A DNA stretch of 64,000 nt from Spirochaetota bacterium (GTDB lineage: Bacteria > Spirochaetota > Spirochaetia > SPDA01 > JAJSAL01). A model generated the notes under the pieces. That model saw nothing but the letters and a program-made list of their open reading frames with translations, did no database searches and was not told where the DNA came from. Shown here piece by piece: positions 35,442 to 44,413 of this stretch (within the stretch, counting starts at the first letter, position 1; each line of letters opens with the position of its first letter). A program made the translations under genes and the position numbers. Location of the stretch: positions 78,748 to 142,747 of the forward strand of contig JAJSAL010000008.1 in the NCBI GenBank assembly GCA_024274705.1, written 5' to 3'.

Positions 35442-36980
35442 ATGTCAGGAGACAACGGAATTCTTCTTGCCATGCGTGGTATCAGCAAACGCTTTCCAGG
35501 TGTCCTCGCCCTTGACGATGTTCGGTTCGATCTCAAGCATGGTGAAGTCCATACACTGATAGGCGAAAACGGGGCGGGGAAATCCACCCTGATCAAGATA
35601 CTTGCCGGTGTATACTCCAAAGACAGTGGATCGGTAATCATCGAGGGTAAAGACACCCACATCGTGAATCCCCATCACGCCCAGGAACAGGGAGTTTACA
35701 CTATCTTCCAGGAAATCAGTACGGTTCCAAACCTGACGGTCTCCGAAAATCTTTTTCTGGGAAGGGAACTTTTGAAACCGACGGGACTCATCAACCGGTC
35801 CCTTCAAAAAGAACAAGCCAGGCAGCTTCTCAAAGATTTCAACTATGAAATAGACCCGGATCTCCAGGTATCCACCCTGAACGTGGGTGAACTAAAAATG
35901 CTCAGCATAATCAAGGCTCTGAATAATAAGCATCTCCGAATACTTATCCTCGACGAACCGACCTCTTCTCTAACAGACCGTGAAAGTGAAATTCTCTTCA
36001 ATAATGTCACAAGTCTGAAGGAAAGAGGGGTTGGAATCATCTACATATCGCACAGGTTGGAAGAACTGAAAAAAATAGGCGACCGGGTTACGGTGCTGAG
36101 AAACGGAGCTTATGTCGATACTCTTGCACTGGAAGAGGTAAACCATATCGATGACTTAACGCCCCTGATGATCGGTAAGGACATCGCACAGAAATATCCG
36201 AAGTGGAAAGCCGAAACCGGCGAACCCCTGCTTCGGGTTAATAAGCTCACCCGGGAAGGATATTTCTGCGATGTAAGCATTGAAGCGAAGGCCGGTGAAA
36301 TACTCGGTTTTTTCGGATTGGTAGGGTGCGGGTTCGAAGAGGTTTTCAGGTCGGTTTTCGGTGCTTCGTCGTACGATTCAGGAACGGTGGAGATCTTCAA
36401 GGATGGAAAATTTCATCAAGTCGAAAAATTCAATCCCGGCTCCGCATTGGACCTGCGAGTATCGTATATTCCGAGGGACCGCCGGTTTGAAGGTCTTGTC
36501 CTGAGCATGTCGGTGGCGGAGAATATCGCCTTAGCTTCCTATAAAAGATTATCCGATAATATGCTCGGGTACATCGACAGGAACCAGTTGGAAAAGGATG
36601 TCATAAAGTACAAGGACATGATGTCCATTAAGACACCCAGTATTACAACCGTCGTCGAAAACTTGAGCGGAGGCAACCAGCAGAAGGTAGTACTGGCCAA
36701 AGCCCTCTGTCACGGCGGGAATGTTTTCCTCTTCTGTGAACCTACTGCTGGAATCGATGTAGGGACGAAAGTTGAAATCTACCAGTTTATGAACAAACTC
36801 ACCCAAGAAGGTGCTGCCATCGTACTTGTATCCTATGAATTAACGGAAATCATGGGAATGAGCGATCGGATAGCTGTGATGTACAACGGCAGGGTGGTGG
36901 GAAAATTCAACAGGGAAGACGCCCGGGAAGATGAAATTCTCCGTTACGCCTTCGGCAGCGGCGAAAAAGAAAACGAGTAA
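35442..36980 (+). CDS. ABC importer ATPase, duplicated (RbsA/XylG type)
   Basis: Double ATPase of about 512 residues. First half: Walker A GENGAGKST, Q-loop TIFQEISTVPNLTV, signature NVGELKMLSIIKAL, Walker B LILDEPTSSLTDRE, switch IIYISHRLEEL. Second half: degenerate Walker A (FFGLVGCGFEEVF), signature LSGGNQQKVVLAKAL and FCEPTAGIDVG. ATG 35442 follows AAGGGA; the longer frame starts with an unlikely TTG. It is first of three genes (ATPase, permease 14 bases on, binding protein 44 bases further). RbsA-type importers take up ribose, other sugars, autoinducer-2 and small polar compounds. Next to corrinoid methyltransferases, a methylated amine or sugar-like compound is possible. Confidence 0.88.
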   Translation: MSGDNGILLAMRGISKRFPGVLALDDVRFDLKHGEVHTLIGENGAGKSTLIKILAGVYSKDSGSVIIEGKDTHIVNPHHAQEQGVYTIFQEISTVPNLTVSENLFLGRELLKPTGLINRSLQKEQARQLLKDFNYEIDPDLQVSTLNVGELKMLSIIKALNNKHLRILILDEPTSSLTDRESEILFNNVTSLKERGVGIIYISHRLEELKKIGDRVTVLRNGAYVDTLALEEVNHIDDLTPLMIGKDIAQKYPKWKAETGEPLLRVNKLTREGYFCDVSIEAKAGEILGFFGLVGCGFEEVFRSVFGASSYDSGTVEIFKDGKFHQVEKFNPGSALDLRVSYIPRDRRFEGLVLSMSVAENIALASYKRLSDNMLGYIDRNQLEKDVIKYKDMMSIKTPSITTVVENLSGGNQQKVVLAKALCHGGNVFLFCEPTAGIDVGTKVEIYQFMNKLTQEGAAIVLVSYELTEIMGMSDRIAVMYNGRVVGKFNREDAREDEILRYAFGSGEKENE

Positions 36981-36994
36981 AGGGGACGATCGGT

Positions 36995-37972
36995 ATGTCT
37001 GATGTTCACAATGAAGCTTCTATAGAAAAAAGACATTTCCTTGACAGTATTATCGCATTTTATCATAAAATCGGTCTGCTTTTCTTTGTTCTTGTCGGAG
37101 TAATTATCATTATCGGCGTTATTAATCCTCGTTTCCTGACCTTCGGAAATGCCATTACCGTAATCAACCAAGCCAGTTTTCTCTGTCTTGTAGCTGCCGG
37201 GCAGATGCTCGTAATCCTTACCGCCGGTGTCGATGTGTCCCTTGGATCGATCATCGGGCTTTCCAGCGTTATTGCCGCAATCGTGTCCAAGACGATGGGT
37301 ACAGGGCCGGGATGGATAACCGCCGTACTGGTGGGGGGTGCCATCGGTTTGTTAAATGGTTTTATCCACGGCTGGTTCGAAATAGACTCTTTCGCGGTAA
37401 CCCTGGGGACAATGTCCATTGCCCATGGGTTGGCCTTGATCATATCTAAGGGCCTGACGATATATGAACTGCCCTTTTCATACCAGCTTCTTGCGTACAC
37501 CTATATCGGGACTATTCCCCTGCCGGTAATCATAACGGTAATGGTGATGATCCTCCTTTTTTTCATTATGTACCGTATGCGTTTCGGACGGTATGTGTAC
37601 GCTCTTGGGGGAAATAAAGAGGCCCTGCGTCTTGCCGGGGTGAACGTAAGGGGTACTGTGCTGTGGGTATTCGGAACCGCGGGAATTTTAACTGGAATTT
37701 CCGCCGCAATTCTCTCCGCCCGGATCAATTCCGGCCAGCCGAATCTCGGAGGCGCTCTCATGCTGGAATCCATCGCCGCTTGTGTAGTCGGCGGGGTAAC
37801 CTTCAAGGGAGGCGTGGGTAACATGGGAGGGGTGATTATAGGGGTAATTTTCTTGGCCGTGTTATCCAACGGATTCGACCTTATCGGTGTATCTTCTTTC
37901 GTGAAACAGGTTGTCGTGGGAACCATAATAATCATCGCCGTTGTCATTGATAAATCAAAGAAAAAATCTTAA
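36995..37972 (+). CDS. ABC importer permease (RbsC type)
   Basis: Permease of 325 residues, BPD_transp_2 family, with eight to ten hydrophobic helices. Family blocks: LVAAGQMLVILTAGVDVSLG, GSIIGLSSVIAAIVSKTMG, YALGGNKEALRLAGVNVR (the ATPase-contact loop) and LESIAACVVGGVTFKGGVGN. This is the standard partner of RbsA-type ATPases. It starts 14 bases after the ATPase gene; the binding-protein gene follows 44 bases later. A single permease gene suggests a homodimeric channel. Confidence 0.88.
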   Translation: MSDVHNEASIEKRHFLDSIIAFYHKIGLLFFVLVGVIIIIGVINPRFLTFGNAITVINQASFLCLVAAGQMLVILTAGVDVSLGSIIGLSSVIAAIVSKTMGTGPGWITAVLVGGAIGLLNGFIHGWFEIDSFAVTLGTMSIAHGLALIISKGLTIYELPFSYQLLAYTYIGTIPLPVIITVMVMILLFFIMYRMRFGRYVYALGGNKEALRLAGVNVRGTVLWVFGTAGILTGISAAILSARINSGQPNLGGALMLESIAACVVGGVTFKGGVGNMGGVIIGVIFLAVLSNGFDLIGVSSFVKQVVVGTIIIIAVVIDKSKKKS

Positions 37973-38016
37973 ACACGGGTTTAAGATTTTGATATTTACC
38001 AAATCAGGAGGAAGGA

Positions 38017-39108
38017 ATGAAAAGAATGAGAATTATAGTTGCCCTGGTGGTTCTGCTTACGGCGCTGGCGCCACTAGCAGTATTCGCAACTCCTTACAAC
38101 GATGACTGGCAGGGAATCAAGGCTGAAAACGTCTATCCCTGGGGTGCCCGTGTGTATGAGTCATGGGAAAGGACCTATCCTAAGAAGGCATATAACATCG
38201 GCATCAGTATCCCCTCCCTGGGGAGCCCTTATTTCGTTAACCAGGTCTACGGCTTCCTTACCGAGGCGAAAGCCCTGGGAGTCGGGGTAACCATTCTGGC
38301 GGCAAAAGGGTACGATGACCTTCAAGGACAGGTCAACCAGATCGAGAACCTCGTTAACAAGGGCGTGGATGCCCTCATCGTTGGACCCATCAGCGCTGAA
38401 GGATTGGCGGCGATTACCGACAGGTTCGCAACGCGGAGGAGAAAACCTGTCCCGGTCTATTTTATCGGGGAAGCTGCGTTGATCCATTCGCTCAGCGGGT
38501 ACGTTTGCGAAAACGACTTTGACTTCGGGTTCAAGAGTGTCGACTACATAGGAAAAAAACTGAATGGAAAGGGCAAGATCGCCATTCTTCCGGGACCTGC
38601 AGGAAATACCTACACCGAAACCATCAATATGGGTGCTCATGCCGCGCTGGAACGGTATCCCGGCCTTGAGCTCGTTGCCGAACGATGGGGAGACTCGGAA
38701 GATCCGGCGCACGGCCAGGCGGTTGCCGAAAATATCCTCAACGCCCACCCCGACCTGGACGCATTTTTCGTAGTGGAAGCCCAGTCCCATGGTGTAGCCA
38801 ATGCTTTGAAGGAGCGAAAACTTACCGATAAAGTAATTCTAACCGTGGCGTATCCTTTCCAGGAAACTATTCCATATATTAAGGACGGTTCCATCGATTA
38901 CGGTGTCACCGGTTACTCTCTCACCAATGCACGGATAATGCTGAACATGGTTGTCAGAAACTTAAACGGTGAACGGAAGGTTCCCAAGTACGTTTGGACA
39001 CCCGGACTGGAAATGACAAGAGGCAATATCAGTTCTTTTCCGAGAAGTCACGTCTGGGCACCGGAAGGATGGAGCCCTCCGTCTTCCATGACCATCAAAC
39101 CCAGGTAA
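38017..39108 (+). CDS. Periplasmic binding protein of RbsB/TorT type
   Basis: Protein of 363 residues with a Sec signal (MKRMRIIVALVVLLTALAPL...AVFA) and no lipobox. The mature part follows the Peripla_BP_4 pattern: NIGISIPSLGSPYFVNQVYG, LEAKGYDDLQGQ-like stretch, NLVNKGVDALIVGPISAEGL, KIAILPGPAGNTYTE and the hinge VTGYSLTNARIML. An extra 30-residue N-terminal segment (YNDDWQGIKAENVYPWGARV) and overall look recall TorT, the TMAO-sensing binding protein, rather than RbsB. That is a family-level impression. The ligand may thus be a small methylated nitrogen compound, which fits the neighbouring methyltransferase genes (inference). AGGAGG lies before the ATG. Confidence 0.83.
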   Translation: MKRMRIIVALVVLLTALAPLAVFATPYNDDWQGIKAENVYPWGARVYESWERTYPKKAYNIGISIPSLGSPYFVNQVYGFLTEAKALGVGVTILAAKGYDDLQGQVNQIENLVNKGVDALIVGPISAEGLAAITDRFATRRRKPVPVYFIGEAALIHSLSGYVCENDFDFGFKSVDYIGKKLNGKGKIAILPGPAGNTYTETINMGAHAALERYPGLELVAERWGDSEDPAHGQAVAENILNAHPDLDAFFVVEAQSHGVANALKERKLTDKVILTVAYPFQETIPYIKDGSIDYGVTGYSLTNARIMLNMVVRNLNGERKVPKYVWTPGLEMTRGNISSFPRSHVWAPEGWSPPSSMTIKPR

Positions 39109-39189
39109 GGGTAGGGTACCCAGGGTATAAAAACTCACCGGTCTTAGCCGGGGAACTACTCTCCGGTACTTCCCTGGCCAACCGGTTGT

Positions 39190-39852
39190 CTACTCAACAG
39201 ATCTCTTTACTAATTGTATCCGCAGCTCTTCGGCGGCTTTTTCGAGGTCGATTTTTAACCATCTGGCGACAGTCTCTGCATCCCGGTCTTCCATTCCTTT
39301 AAGTATTTTTTCATGATACGCATCATGTGGCTTAACATTTTCGATGATCAGGTATAGATACATATAATGACTCACACGATACCACAGGTCCTGAATCACT
39401 TCGAACAGAACCGGTTTTCCCGCACACTTGTAAATAGTATAATGAAACTCCTGGTTTTTCTTTATGTATTCTTCGATACCTTCCGTACCATTCATCTCAT
39501 TCAATACCTTCCGTACTCTTCTTATCGTTTCAACGCTGCATTTTTTTACAGCCTCTTCAGCCGCCATTTGCTCTAAAACTATCCGAATTCGAAATATTTC
39601 ATCCAAGTCATTGGTGGAAAGATCCTTGATAATCAGGCGTCTGTTTTTTTGTATATGAACAAGCTTCTTCGCTTCCAGAGACTTAAGGGCCTGCCTGACA
39701 GGCATTTGGCTTACCCCGAATTGATCGGCCAGTTCTGTAAGTGTAATCTTTGTTCCGGGTTTGAGTTTGCCGAAAACAATAGCACGAAGTAATTCATTAT
39801 AAACCCGCTTTTCGAGTGTTACGTTTGTCACAGGTGGTAGATTCTCTATCAT
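39190..39852 (-). CDS. GntR-family regulator, FCD subgroup
   Basis: Regulator of 220 residues. N-terminal winged helix: KLKPGTKITLTELADQFGVS QMPVRQALKSLE; C-terminal all-helical FCD domain (DLDEIFRIRIVLEQMAAEEA, with later His residues that usually bind a metal and a carboxylate ligand: HYTIYKCAG, HDAYHEKIL). FCD regulators typically sense organic acids or sugar acids. It is divergent from the corrinoid/MtmB-like gene pair, with 129 bases between containing a promoter and an inverted repeat, and convergent with the ABC importer. It probably controls the methyltransferase genes. Confidence 0.85.
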   Translation of the reverse strand: MIENLPPVTNVTLEKRVYNELLRAIVFGKLKPGTKITLTELADQFGVSQMPVRQALKSLEAKKLVHIQKNRRLIIKDLSTNDLDEIFRIRIVLEQMAAEEAVKKCSVETIRRVRKVLNEMNGTEGIEEYIKKNQEFHYTIYKCAGKPVLFEVIQDLWYRVSHYMYLYLIIENVKPHDAYHEKILKGMEDRDAETVARWLKIDLEKAAEELRIQLVKRSVE

Positions 39853-39907
39853 ATTACAGCCTCTCGTTCATTCTAAACGTATTGTAAATATAATCATAGA
39901 TTGCCCC

Positions 39908-39949
39908 TTGACAACCTACAACAAATATGATCAAATATCAAGTATCATA
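39908..39949 (+). promoter_or_regulatory. Promoter and inverted repeat upstream of corrinoid protein gene
   Basis: TTGACA (39908-39913), 17-base spacer, TCAAAT (39931-39936, four of six consensus). An inverted repeat TATGAT (39926-39931) / ATCATA (39944-39949) straddles the -10 and start region and may bind the divergent GntR protein. The start codon is at 39982. Confidence 0.55.
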
Positions 39950-39981
39950 AATAGGGAAATATGCCAAAAGAGGTGTGATGT

Positions 39982-40620
39982 ATGAAAGATGTATACGCTG
40001 AATTACGAAACGCGGTTCAAGCCGGAGAAGAGGAAAAGGTCAAGGAGCTAATAACCCAAACCCTCGATGGCGGGACCCCTCCCGTTGAGATAATCGAAAA
40101 GGGGCTTCGTCCGGCTATGGAGGAAGTGGGAAAAAAGTTTGAAACCCTGGAAATCTTCTTGCCGGAAATGATCATGGCTGCGGATACCATGGCCGCCGGG
40201 GTCGAATTGCTGCAACCCCATATGTCCGTGGATGATACGTCGAAAAACCTTGGAACGGTGGTTATCGGCACGGTGCAGGGGGATGTGCACAGGATCGGGA
40301 AAGATATCGTCCGTATTATGTTAGAAGGTTCGGGATTCAAAGTATTCGACATGGGTCACGATGTTCCCGACGAAGCATTCATTCAAAAGATTAAAGAGGT
40401 TAAACCCCGGGTGTTGGGATTGTCGACCTTGATGACGACCACCATGCAAAACATCCCCAGGGTAATTGAAGGAATCAAGGCGGAGAATATCCGAAAGGAT
40501 GTCAGGATAATCGTCGGGGGTGCCCCGGTTCTTCCCGAATGGGCTGATGCGGTCGGTGCCGACGGTTATGGAAAAACCGCGGTCGATGCAGTCAATATTA
40601 CCAAGAAGTTTTCCCGGTAA
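39982..40620 (+). CDS. Corrinoid (B12-binding) methyltransferase protein, MtmC/MtbC-like
   Basis: Corrinoid shuttle protein of 212 residues. Residues 1-85 form the helical B12-binding-2 cap domain (FLPEMIMAADTMAAG), and residues 90-212 the Rossmann B12 domain with the DxHxxG motif GDVHRIGKD (His103 as lower cobalt ligand), STLMTTTMQNIPRVI and VGGAPV...GADGYG. Such proteins take a methyl group from a substrate methyltransferase and pass it to a second enzyme. It lies 18 bases before the MtmB-like gene, the natural partner. It shares the usual family identity with the second corrinoid protein at 43754, but the two clearly differ in sequence. Confidence 0.88.
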   Translation: MKDVYAELRNAVQAGEEEKVKELITQTLDGGTPPVEIIEKGLRPAMEEVGKKFETLEIFLPEMIMAADTMAAGVELLQPHMSVDDTSKNLGTVVIGTVQGDVHRIGKDIVRIMLEGSGFKVFDMGHDVPDEAFIQKIKEVKPRVLGLSTLMTTTMQNIPRVIEGIKAENIRKDVRIIVGGAPVLPEWADAVGADGYGKTAVDAVNITKKFSR

Positions 40621-40638
40621 TGGTAAAAGGAGAGAAAA

Positions 40639-42030
40639 ATGATTGATTTTTATGAAGTTGTCCAGCGATCGGAAAATGGAGAAAAAATTTCGGAGGGTGA
40701 ATTCGATCGCCGTGTCGGTAGAATTTCAGCAGAAGTGGTGAAAAAATTCGATATAAAGTATGACCCGGAAGTCGTAGTTCCCTGGGACGATAACCTGGCG
40801 GACCGGCTCTTCGATGCGGCTGTCGAATTTTTTCTGAAAACCGGTGTCTACTGCACCGATACCGGAAGAATTATGACTTTCAGTAAACAGGAGTTGTTCG
40901 AATCCCTGGAATCGGCAACCGACCGGATTTCCTGGGGCCAAGGCAGGGACCGGAGGGTACAACAGGCGAGAAAAGTAGAGGACCCGAAACCGCCGTTTTG
41001 CAACTTCACCCTGGTGGGGAACCCCTATTCAGAGGAAACATTCCTGCCGGCCGCGATAAGCGTGGCAAAGGAACCCCTGGCGGACTGTTTTTCAGCGGGA
41101 TCTTTATTACACACCTTGGGAGGCCTGGAGGTTCGATCCGGATCGCCTATGGAAGTCGAAGCGGGCATCTGGGACGTTGGCAAACGGAGAGAAGCGGCGG
41201 TCCGTGCAGGATATCCCGGGAAAGGGATGTACACCATGGTTTCAGCCGCGGAAAGGGCCGATGCGATGATAGCAGCGGCATACCCGGGTTTCGGCGGTCT
41301 GCCGAATGACGGCGTCCTTCACGGGGCGGTAGCGGAAATGAAAGTAGATTACGACAGGATGAAAAAAATACCGTTCTTTCTTAAAACGCAATATACCATC
41401 GGAGGACTCTTCGGACCCCTTATGGGGGGATATGCCGGGGGACCCGAAGGAACCAGCATGGTCCTAGTAGCCCACCACTTTCTCGGCCGCCTGGTTTACC
41501 AAACCCAATACTCCTGCTGCTTCCCTATTGAAATTCACGAAACCTGTAACACCACGCGCAGAATGCTCTGGCTGGTGAGCACGGCCCATCAAGCGTTGTC
41601 CCGGAACACCCACCTGCTTCATTTTTCGAACACGTTTATTGCCGCCGGTCCCTGCACCGATATCGCCTGTTACGAGTTGATAAACTTCGGAGTCGCATCC
41701 GCTGTTTCCGGGGCCGATCTGTCACCCGCCGCGGTTGCCCGTAATAAAACCCCGGAACATTGTACCGGAATGGAAGGCAGAATTTGTGCGGAAGCGGCCC
41801 ATGGGGCAAGCAGGATGGGAATGAGCAGAAAAGATGCTAATGATTTCGTAAAGAAAATTCTGCCGAAGTATGAAGACAATATCCACGATGCTCCAATCGG
41901 TAAAGCGATAAGCGATTGTTATAACATGGAGAGAGTCGTTCCCACCCAGGAGTATATCGATCTGTATGAAAAAATAAAAAAAGAAGCCGGTGATTGTGGC
42001 TTGAAGTATCCTTCATTCCACCGGGATTAG
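40639..42030 (+). CDS. MtmB-family methyltransferase without pyrrolysine
   Basis: Protein of 463 residues, nearly the length of monomethylamine:corrinoid methyltransferase MtmB (458). Shared blocks with the archaeal enzyme, from memory: GVYCTDTGRIM, GRDRRV, GNPYSEETFLPA, GGYAGGPEGTSMV, AAGPCTDIACYELI, TGMEGRI and the ending PTQEYIDLYEKIKK. In methanogen MtmB an in-frame UAG encodes pyrrolysine at 202 in the context GRPGMxVO. Here that place reads GYPGKGMY with a normal TAC (Tyr198), and the gene has no internal TAG. So it keeps the fold but lacks the residue that activates methylamine. Substrate is unknown; a corrinoid partner is just upstream. Confidence 0.82.
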   Translation: MIDFYEVVQRSENGEKISEGEFDRRVGRISAEVVKKFDIKYDPEVVVPWDDNLADRLFDAAVEFFLKTGVYCTDTGRIMTFSKQELFESLESATDRISWGQGRDRRVQQARKVEDPKPPFCNFTLVGNPYSEETFLPAAISVAKEPLADCFSAGSLLHTLGGLEVRSGSPMEVEAGIWDVGKRREAAVRAGYPGKGMYTMVSAAERADAMIAAAYPGFGGLPNDGVLHGAVAEMKVDYDRMKKIPFFLKTQYTIGGLFGPLMGGYAGGPEGTSMVLVAHHFLGRLVYQTQYSCCFPIEIHETCNTTRRMLWLVSTAHQALSRNTHLLHFSNTFIAAGPCTDIACYELINFGVASAVSGADLSPAAVARNKTPEHCTGMEGRICAEAAHGASRMGMSRKDANDFVKKILPKYEDNIHDAPIGKAISDCYNMERVVPTQEYIDLYEKIKKEAGDCGLKYPSFHRD

Positions 42031-42051
42031 CAATAAGAATTTGATCACACA

Positions 42052-42081
42052 AACCGGAGCATACGCGCTCCGGTTTTTTTT
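42052..42081 (+). terminator. Rho-independent terminator after MtmB-like gene
   Basis: Perfect 9-bp stem AACCGGAGC / GCTCCGGTT with a 6-base loop, followed by a run of T to 42081. It lies 21 bases after the stop codon and separates the corrinoid/MtmB pair from the aminotransferase gene. Confidence 0.92.
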
Positions 42082-42192
42082 AACCCCGCCGCAGCGGTCT
42101 TTCCACTCGAACCGGCCCGGCCGGGGGACGCGGGGAAGACATCTCGTCCCTCCTATATTCCGTATGTTAAGAATCTGCTTTCACCATTTTTG

Positions 42193-42220
42193 TTGACAGG
42201 GTGGAATAACAATATAAAAT
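42193..42220 (+). promoter_or_regulatory. Promoter of the aminotransferase gene
   Basis: TTGACA (42193-42198), 16-base spacer, TAAAAT (42215-42220). It leaves a leader of about 110 bases before ATG 42336; the leader contains no obvious riboswitch. Confidence 0.6.
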
Positions 42221-42335
42221 AGTTGCAACGGTTTGATACCACCGGTACCGCGGGATTGTCAGCACAACATGCCGACGTTGCCGAAAAAATCCGGGGACCC
42301 TGAGAACGGGGGTTGACTGAATACAGGAGGAATCC

Positions 42336-43673
42336 ATGACCGAACTATCGGGCATTATCGACCAGTATAAAAACAGAACACCGGAATCGGCCCGGATGCA
42401 CACCAGGGCCTCCGGACTCATCCAGGGGGGAGTTACCAGCCCTTTCCGCTACTTCGAACCCCATCCCTTTTTCGTCGCCAGGGGAAAAGCGGGAAGAATA
42501 TGGGATGTGGACGGCAATGAATACATCGACTTCAATAATTCCTACGGGGCGATTATCGCAGGGCACGCACACCCGGAGATTATCAAAGCCATCGTGGAGC
42601 AGGCCGAGAAGGGTACCATGTTCGGCATACCCGGAGAACTTACCGAGAAGCTACTTCAAGAACTCCTCCGGCGTTACCCGTCAATGCGTTACTTCCGTTT
42701 GACCAATACTGGAAACGAGGCGACCCTGTATGCCCTGCGACTGGCCAGGGCGTATACCGGAAAAGATAAAATCATCAAGATCGAGGGCAGCTACCACGGC
42801 TGCCACGACGCGGTGCTGGTCAGTGACAAACCTCTTCACCCGTCCCACATGGGCCCAGCCTGGGCACCATCGACGATACCTGAATCGGCGGGTATTCTTC
42901 CAGACACGGTAAAGAATACCCTCGTGGTTCCCTGGAACAACACCGATGCTTTGGAACAATGCCTCAACCGTAATCTCGGATGCGTTGCGGGGGTTATCAT
43001 GGAACCGGTAGTGGCCAATTTCGGCATGTGCCTCCCGGCCGAGGGCTACCTGCAGGCTGTCCGGGAAATTACCAGGCGCCATAACGTAGCGCTTATTTTC
43101 GACGAAGTAAAAGTAGGTGTCCGCCTGGCACCTGGAGGCGGTGTGGAAATAAGCGGTGTGATACCCGACATAATCTGCCTGTCGAAAGCAATGGGGGGAG
43201 GCATGCCCATGGCTGCTTTCGGTGCTACCGAGGATCTTTGGGACATGCTGTATCCCCTGGGCGACATGATGCATTATGGAACCTACAATGGAAATCCCAT
43301 TTCTGTTGCGGCCAGCCTGGCCTGCCTGACCAAGGTGATGACCGACCAAGCATATACACATATGAACAAGATGGGAGAGAAACTCACCGAAGGAATAGAG
43401 GATTCCATCAGGCGTCACGGTATCCCCGCGGTAGTGACCGGAAAGGGAGGTATGCGAACCGTATTCTTCCAGGAGACGATACCCGTAAATTACCGGGAGA
43501 CCCTGGGAAATAACAGGGATGCCTGGTACAAGTGGTGGATGCACCTCCTTGCCAACGGCCTCTATTTTTCCGCACCGTCCCCCTACGAAGAGACCTTCAT
43601 CTCGGTGGGAACCACCGAAAAAGACGTGGACGAAGCACTGCAGAAAATAGATGACGCCTTCAAAGCATTATAA
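42336..43673 (+). CDS. Class III aminotransferase (glutamate-1-semialdehyde mutase-like)
   Basis: PLP enzyme of 445 residues. Visible features: RIWDVDGNEYIDFNNSYGA, TNTGNEATLYALRLARAYTG (phosphate-binding), YHGCHD, LIFDEVKVGVRL (Asp that holds the pyridine N) and the Schiff-base Lys284 in CLSKAMGGGMPMAAFG. It is closest in style to glutamate-1-semialdehyde aminomutase and omega-amino acid aminotransferases, but its context is catabolic rather than tetrapyrrole synthesis. AGGAGG precedes the ATG. It has its own promoter and stands between two corrinoid methyltransferase pairs, so it may deaminate the product left after demethylation (inference). Confidence 0.85.
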   Translation: MTELSGIIDQYKNRTPESARMHTRASGLIQGGVTSPFRYFEPHPFFVARGKAGRIWDVDGNEYIDFNNSYGAIIAGHAHPEIIKAIVEQAEKGTMFGIPGELTEKLLQELLRRYPSMRYFRLTNTGNEATLYALRLARAYTGKDKIIKIEGSYHGCHDAVLVSDKPLHPSHMGPAWAPSTIPESAGILPDTVKNTLVVPWNNTDALEQCLNRNLGCVAGVIMEPVVANFGMCLPAEGYLQAVREITRRHNVALIFDEVKVGVRLAPGGGVEISGVIPDIICLSKAMGGGMPMAAFGATEDLWDMLYPLGDMMHYGTYNGNPISVAASLACLTKVMTDQAYTHMNKMGEKLTEGIEDSIRRHGIPAVVTGKGGMRTVFFQETIPVNYRETLGNNRDAWYKWWMHLLANGLYFSAPSPYEETFISVGTTEKDVDEALQKIDDAFKAL

Positions 43674-43680
43674 TACATAG

Positions 43681-43705
43681 TCCCGGGCGGATACACCGTC
43701 CGGGA
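43681..43705. terminator. Hairpin between convergent genes
   Basis: TCCCGGGCGG-ATACA-CCGTCCGGGA, a 10-bp stem with one G-U pair and a 5-base loop, starting 7 bases after the aminotransferase stop. Neither side has a T-run, so it may be a Rho-assisted or RNA-stabilising hairpin rather than a classical terminator. Confidence 0.5.
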
Positions 43706-43753
43706 TACACTGTCATTGCATGACCGGAGGTCCAGGCCGGGCCGGTCCCGGTC

Positions 43754-44404
43754 TTATGCGTGTTCCAGCAGCTTCCTGACCTTCTTGACACCATCCGCAG
43801 CATCGAATCCCACGGCATCGGCCCCGATTTCATCTGCGAACTCCTGGGTCACCGGGCAGCCGCCGACAATCACCTTGACCTGTTCCCGCAACCCCTCATC
43901 CTTCATGGTGTCAATGACTTCGCCCATCACCTGGAGCGGTAACGTAAGCAGGGTGGACATCCCAAGCACATCCGCACGGGTCTTCTTCACGGTGCCGATG
44001 AAATCTTCGACAGTCACATCGATTCCGATATCATTGACATCAATACCGTTCGCCTGCAGCACCGATGCCACCACCGACTTGCCGATATCGTGGATGTCAC
44101 CTTTCACCGTGCCTATCACCATCTTACCCAGGGTATCCCGCTTCAGACCGGACAAGGCGATCTGCTGGTCCAGCAGCTCGGTACCTGCCTTCATCACGTC
44201 CGCCGCCATGATCAGCTCAGGGAGGAACACGACACCGGTGCCGAAATCATCACCTACCTTCGAGATCCCCCTTGACAGTCCCCGCTCGATGGTATCCAGG
44301 GGGTTCACCCCCCTCTCAATCCCCTCTTGTACCAACCGCGCGCATTCCTCCACGTCACCATCAATTACCGTTTGTGCAAGTTTATCGAAATAGTCCTGGT
44401 CCAT
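43754..44404 (-). CDS. Corrinoid (B12-binding) methyltransferase protein, MttC-like
   Basis: Corrinoid protein of 216 residues. The cap domain has FLPELIMAADVMKAG, and the B12 domain has GDIHDIGKS (DxHxxG, His105), STLLTLPLQVMGEVI and VGGCPVTQEFADEIGADAVG. It follows the MttB-like gene by 9 bases on the minus strand with AGGAGG before the ATG, and so should be its methyl acceptor. It resembles the corrinoid partners of MttB-family enzymes more than the first corrinoid protein at 39982 does. Confidence 0.9.
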   Translation of the reverse strand: MDQDYFDKLAQTVIDGDVEECARLVQEGIERGVNPLDTIERGLSRGISKVGDDFGTGVVFLPELIMAADVMKAGTELLDQQIALSGLKRDTLGKMVIGTVKGDIHDIGKSVVASVLQANGIDVNDIGIDVTVEDFIGTVKKTRADVLGMSTLLTLPLQVMGEVIDTMKDEGLREQVKVIVGGCPVTQEFADEIGADAVGFDAADGVKKVRKLLEHA

Positions 44405-44413
44405 GTTTTCCTC

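Noticed and set aside
42082..42335. Cobalamin riboswitch in the leader of the aminotransferase or methyltransferase genes
   Set aside because: No B12-box or surrounding stem structure could be recognised; a covariance-model search (RF00174) would decide.
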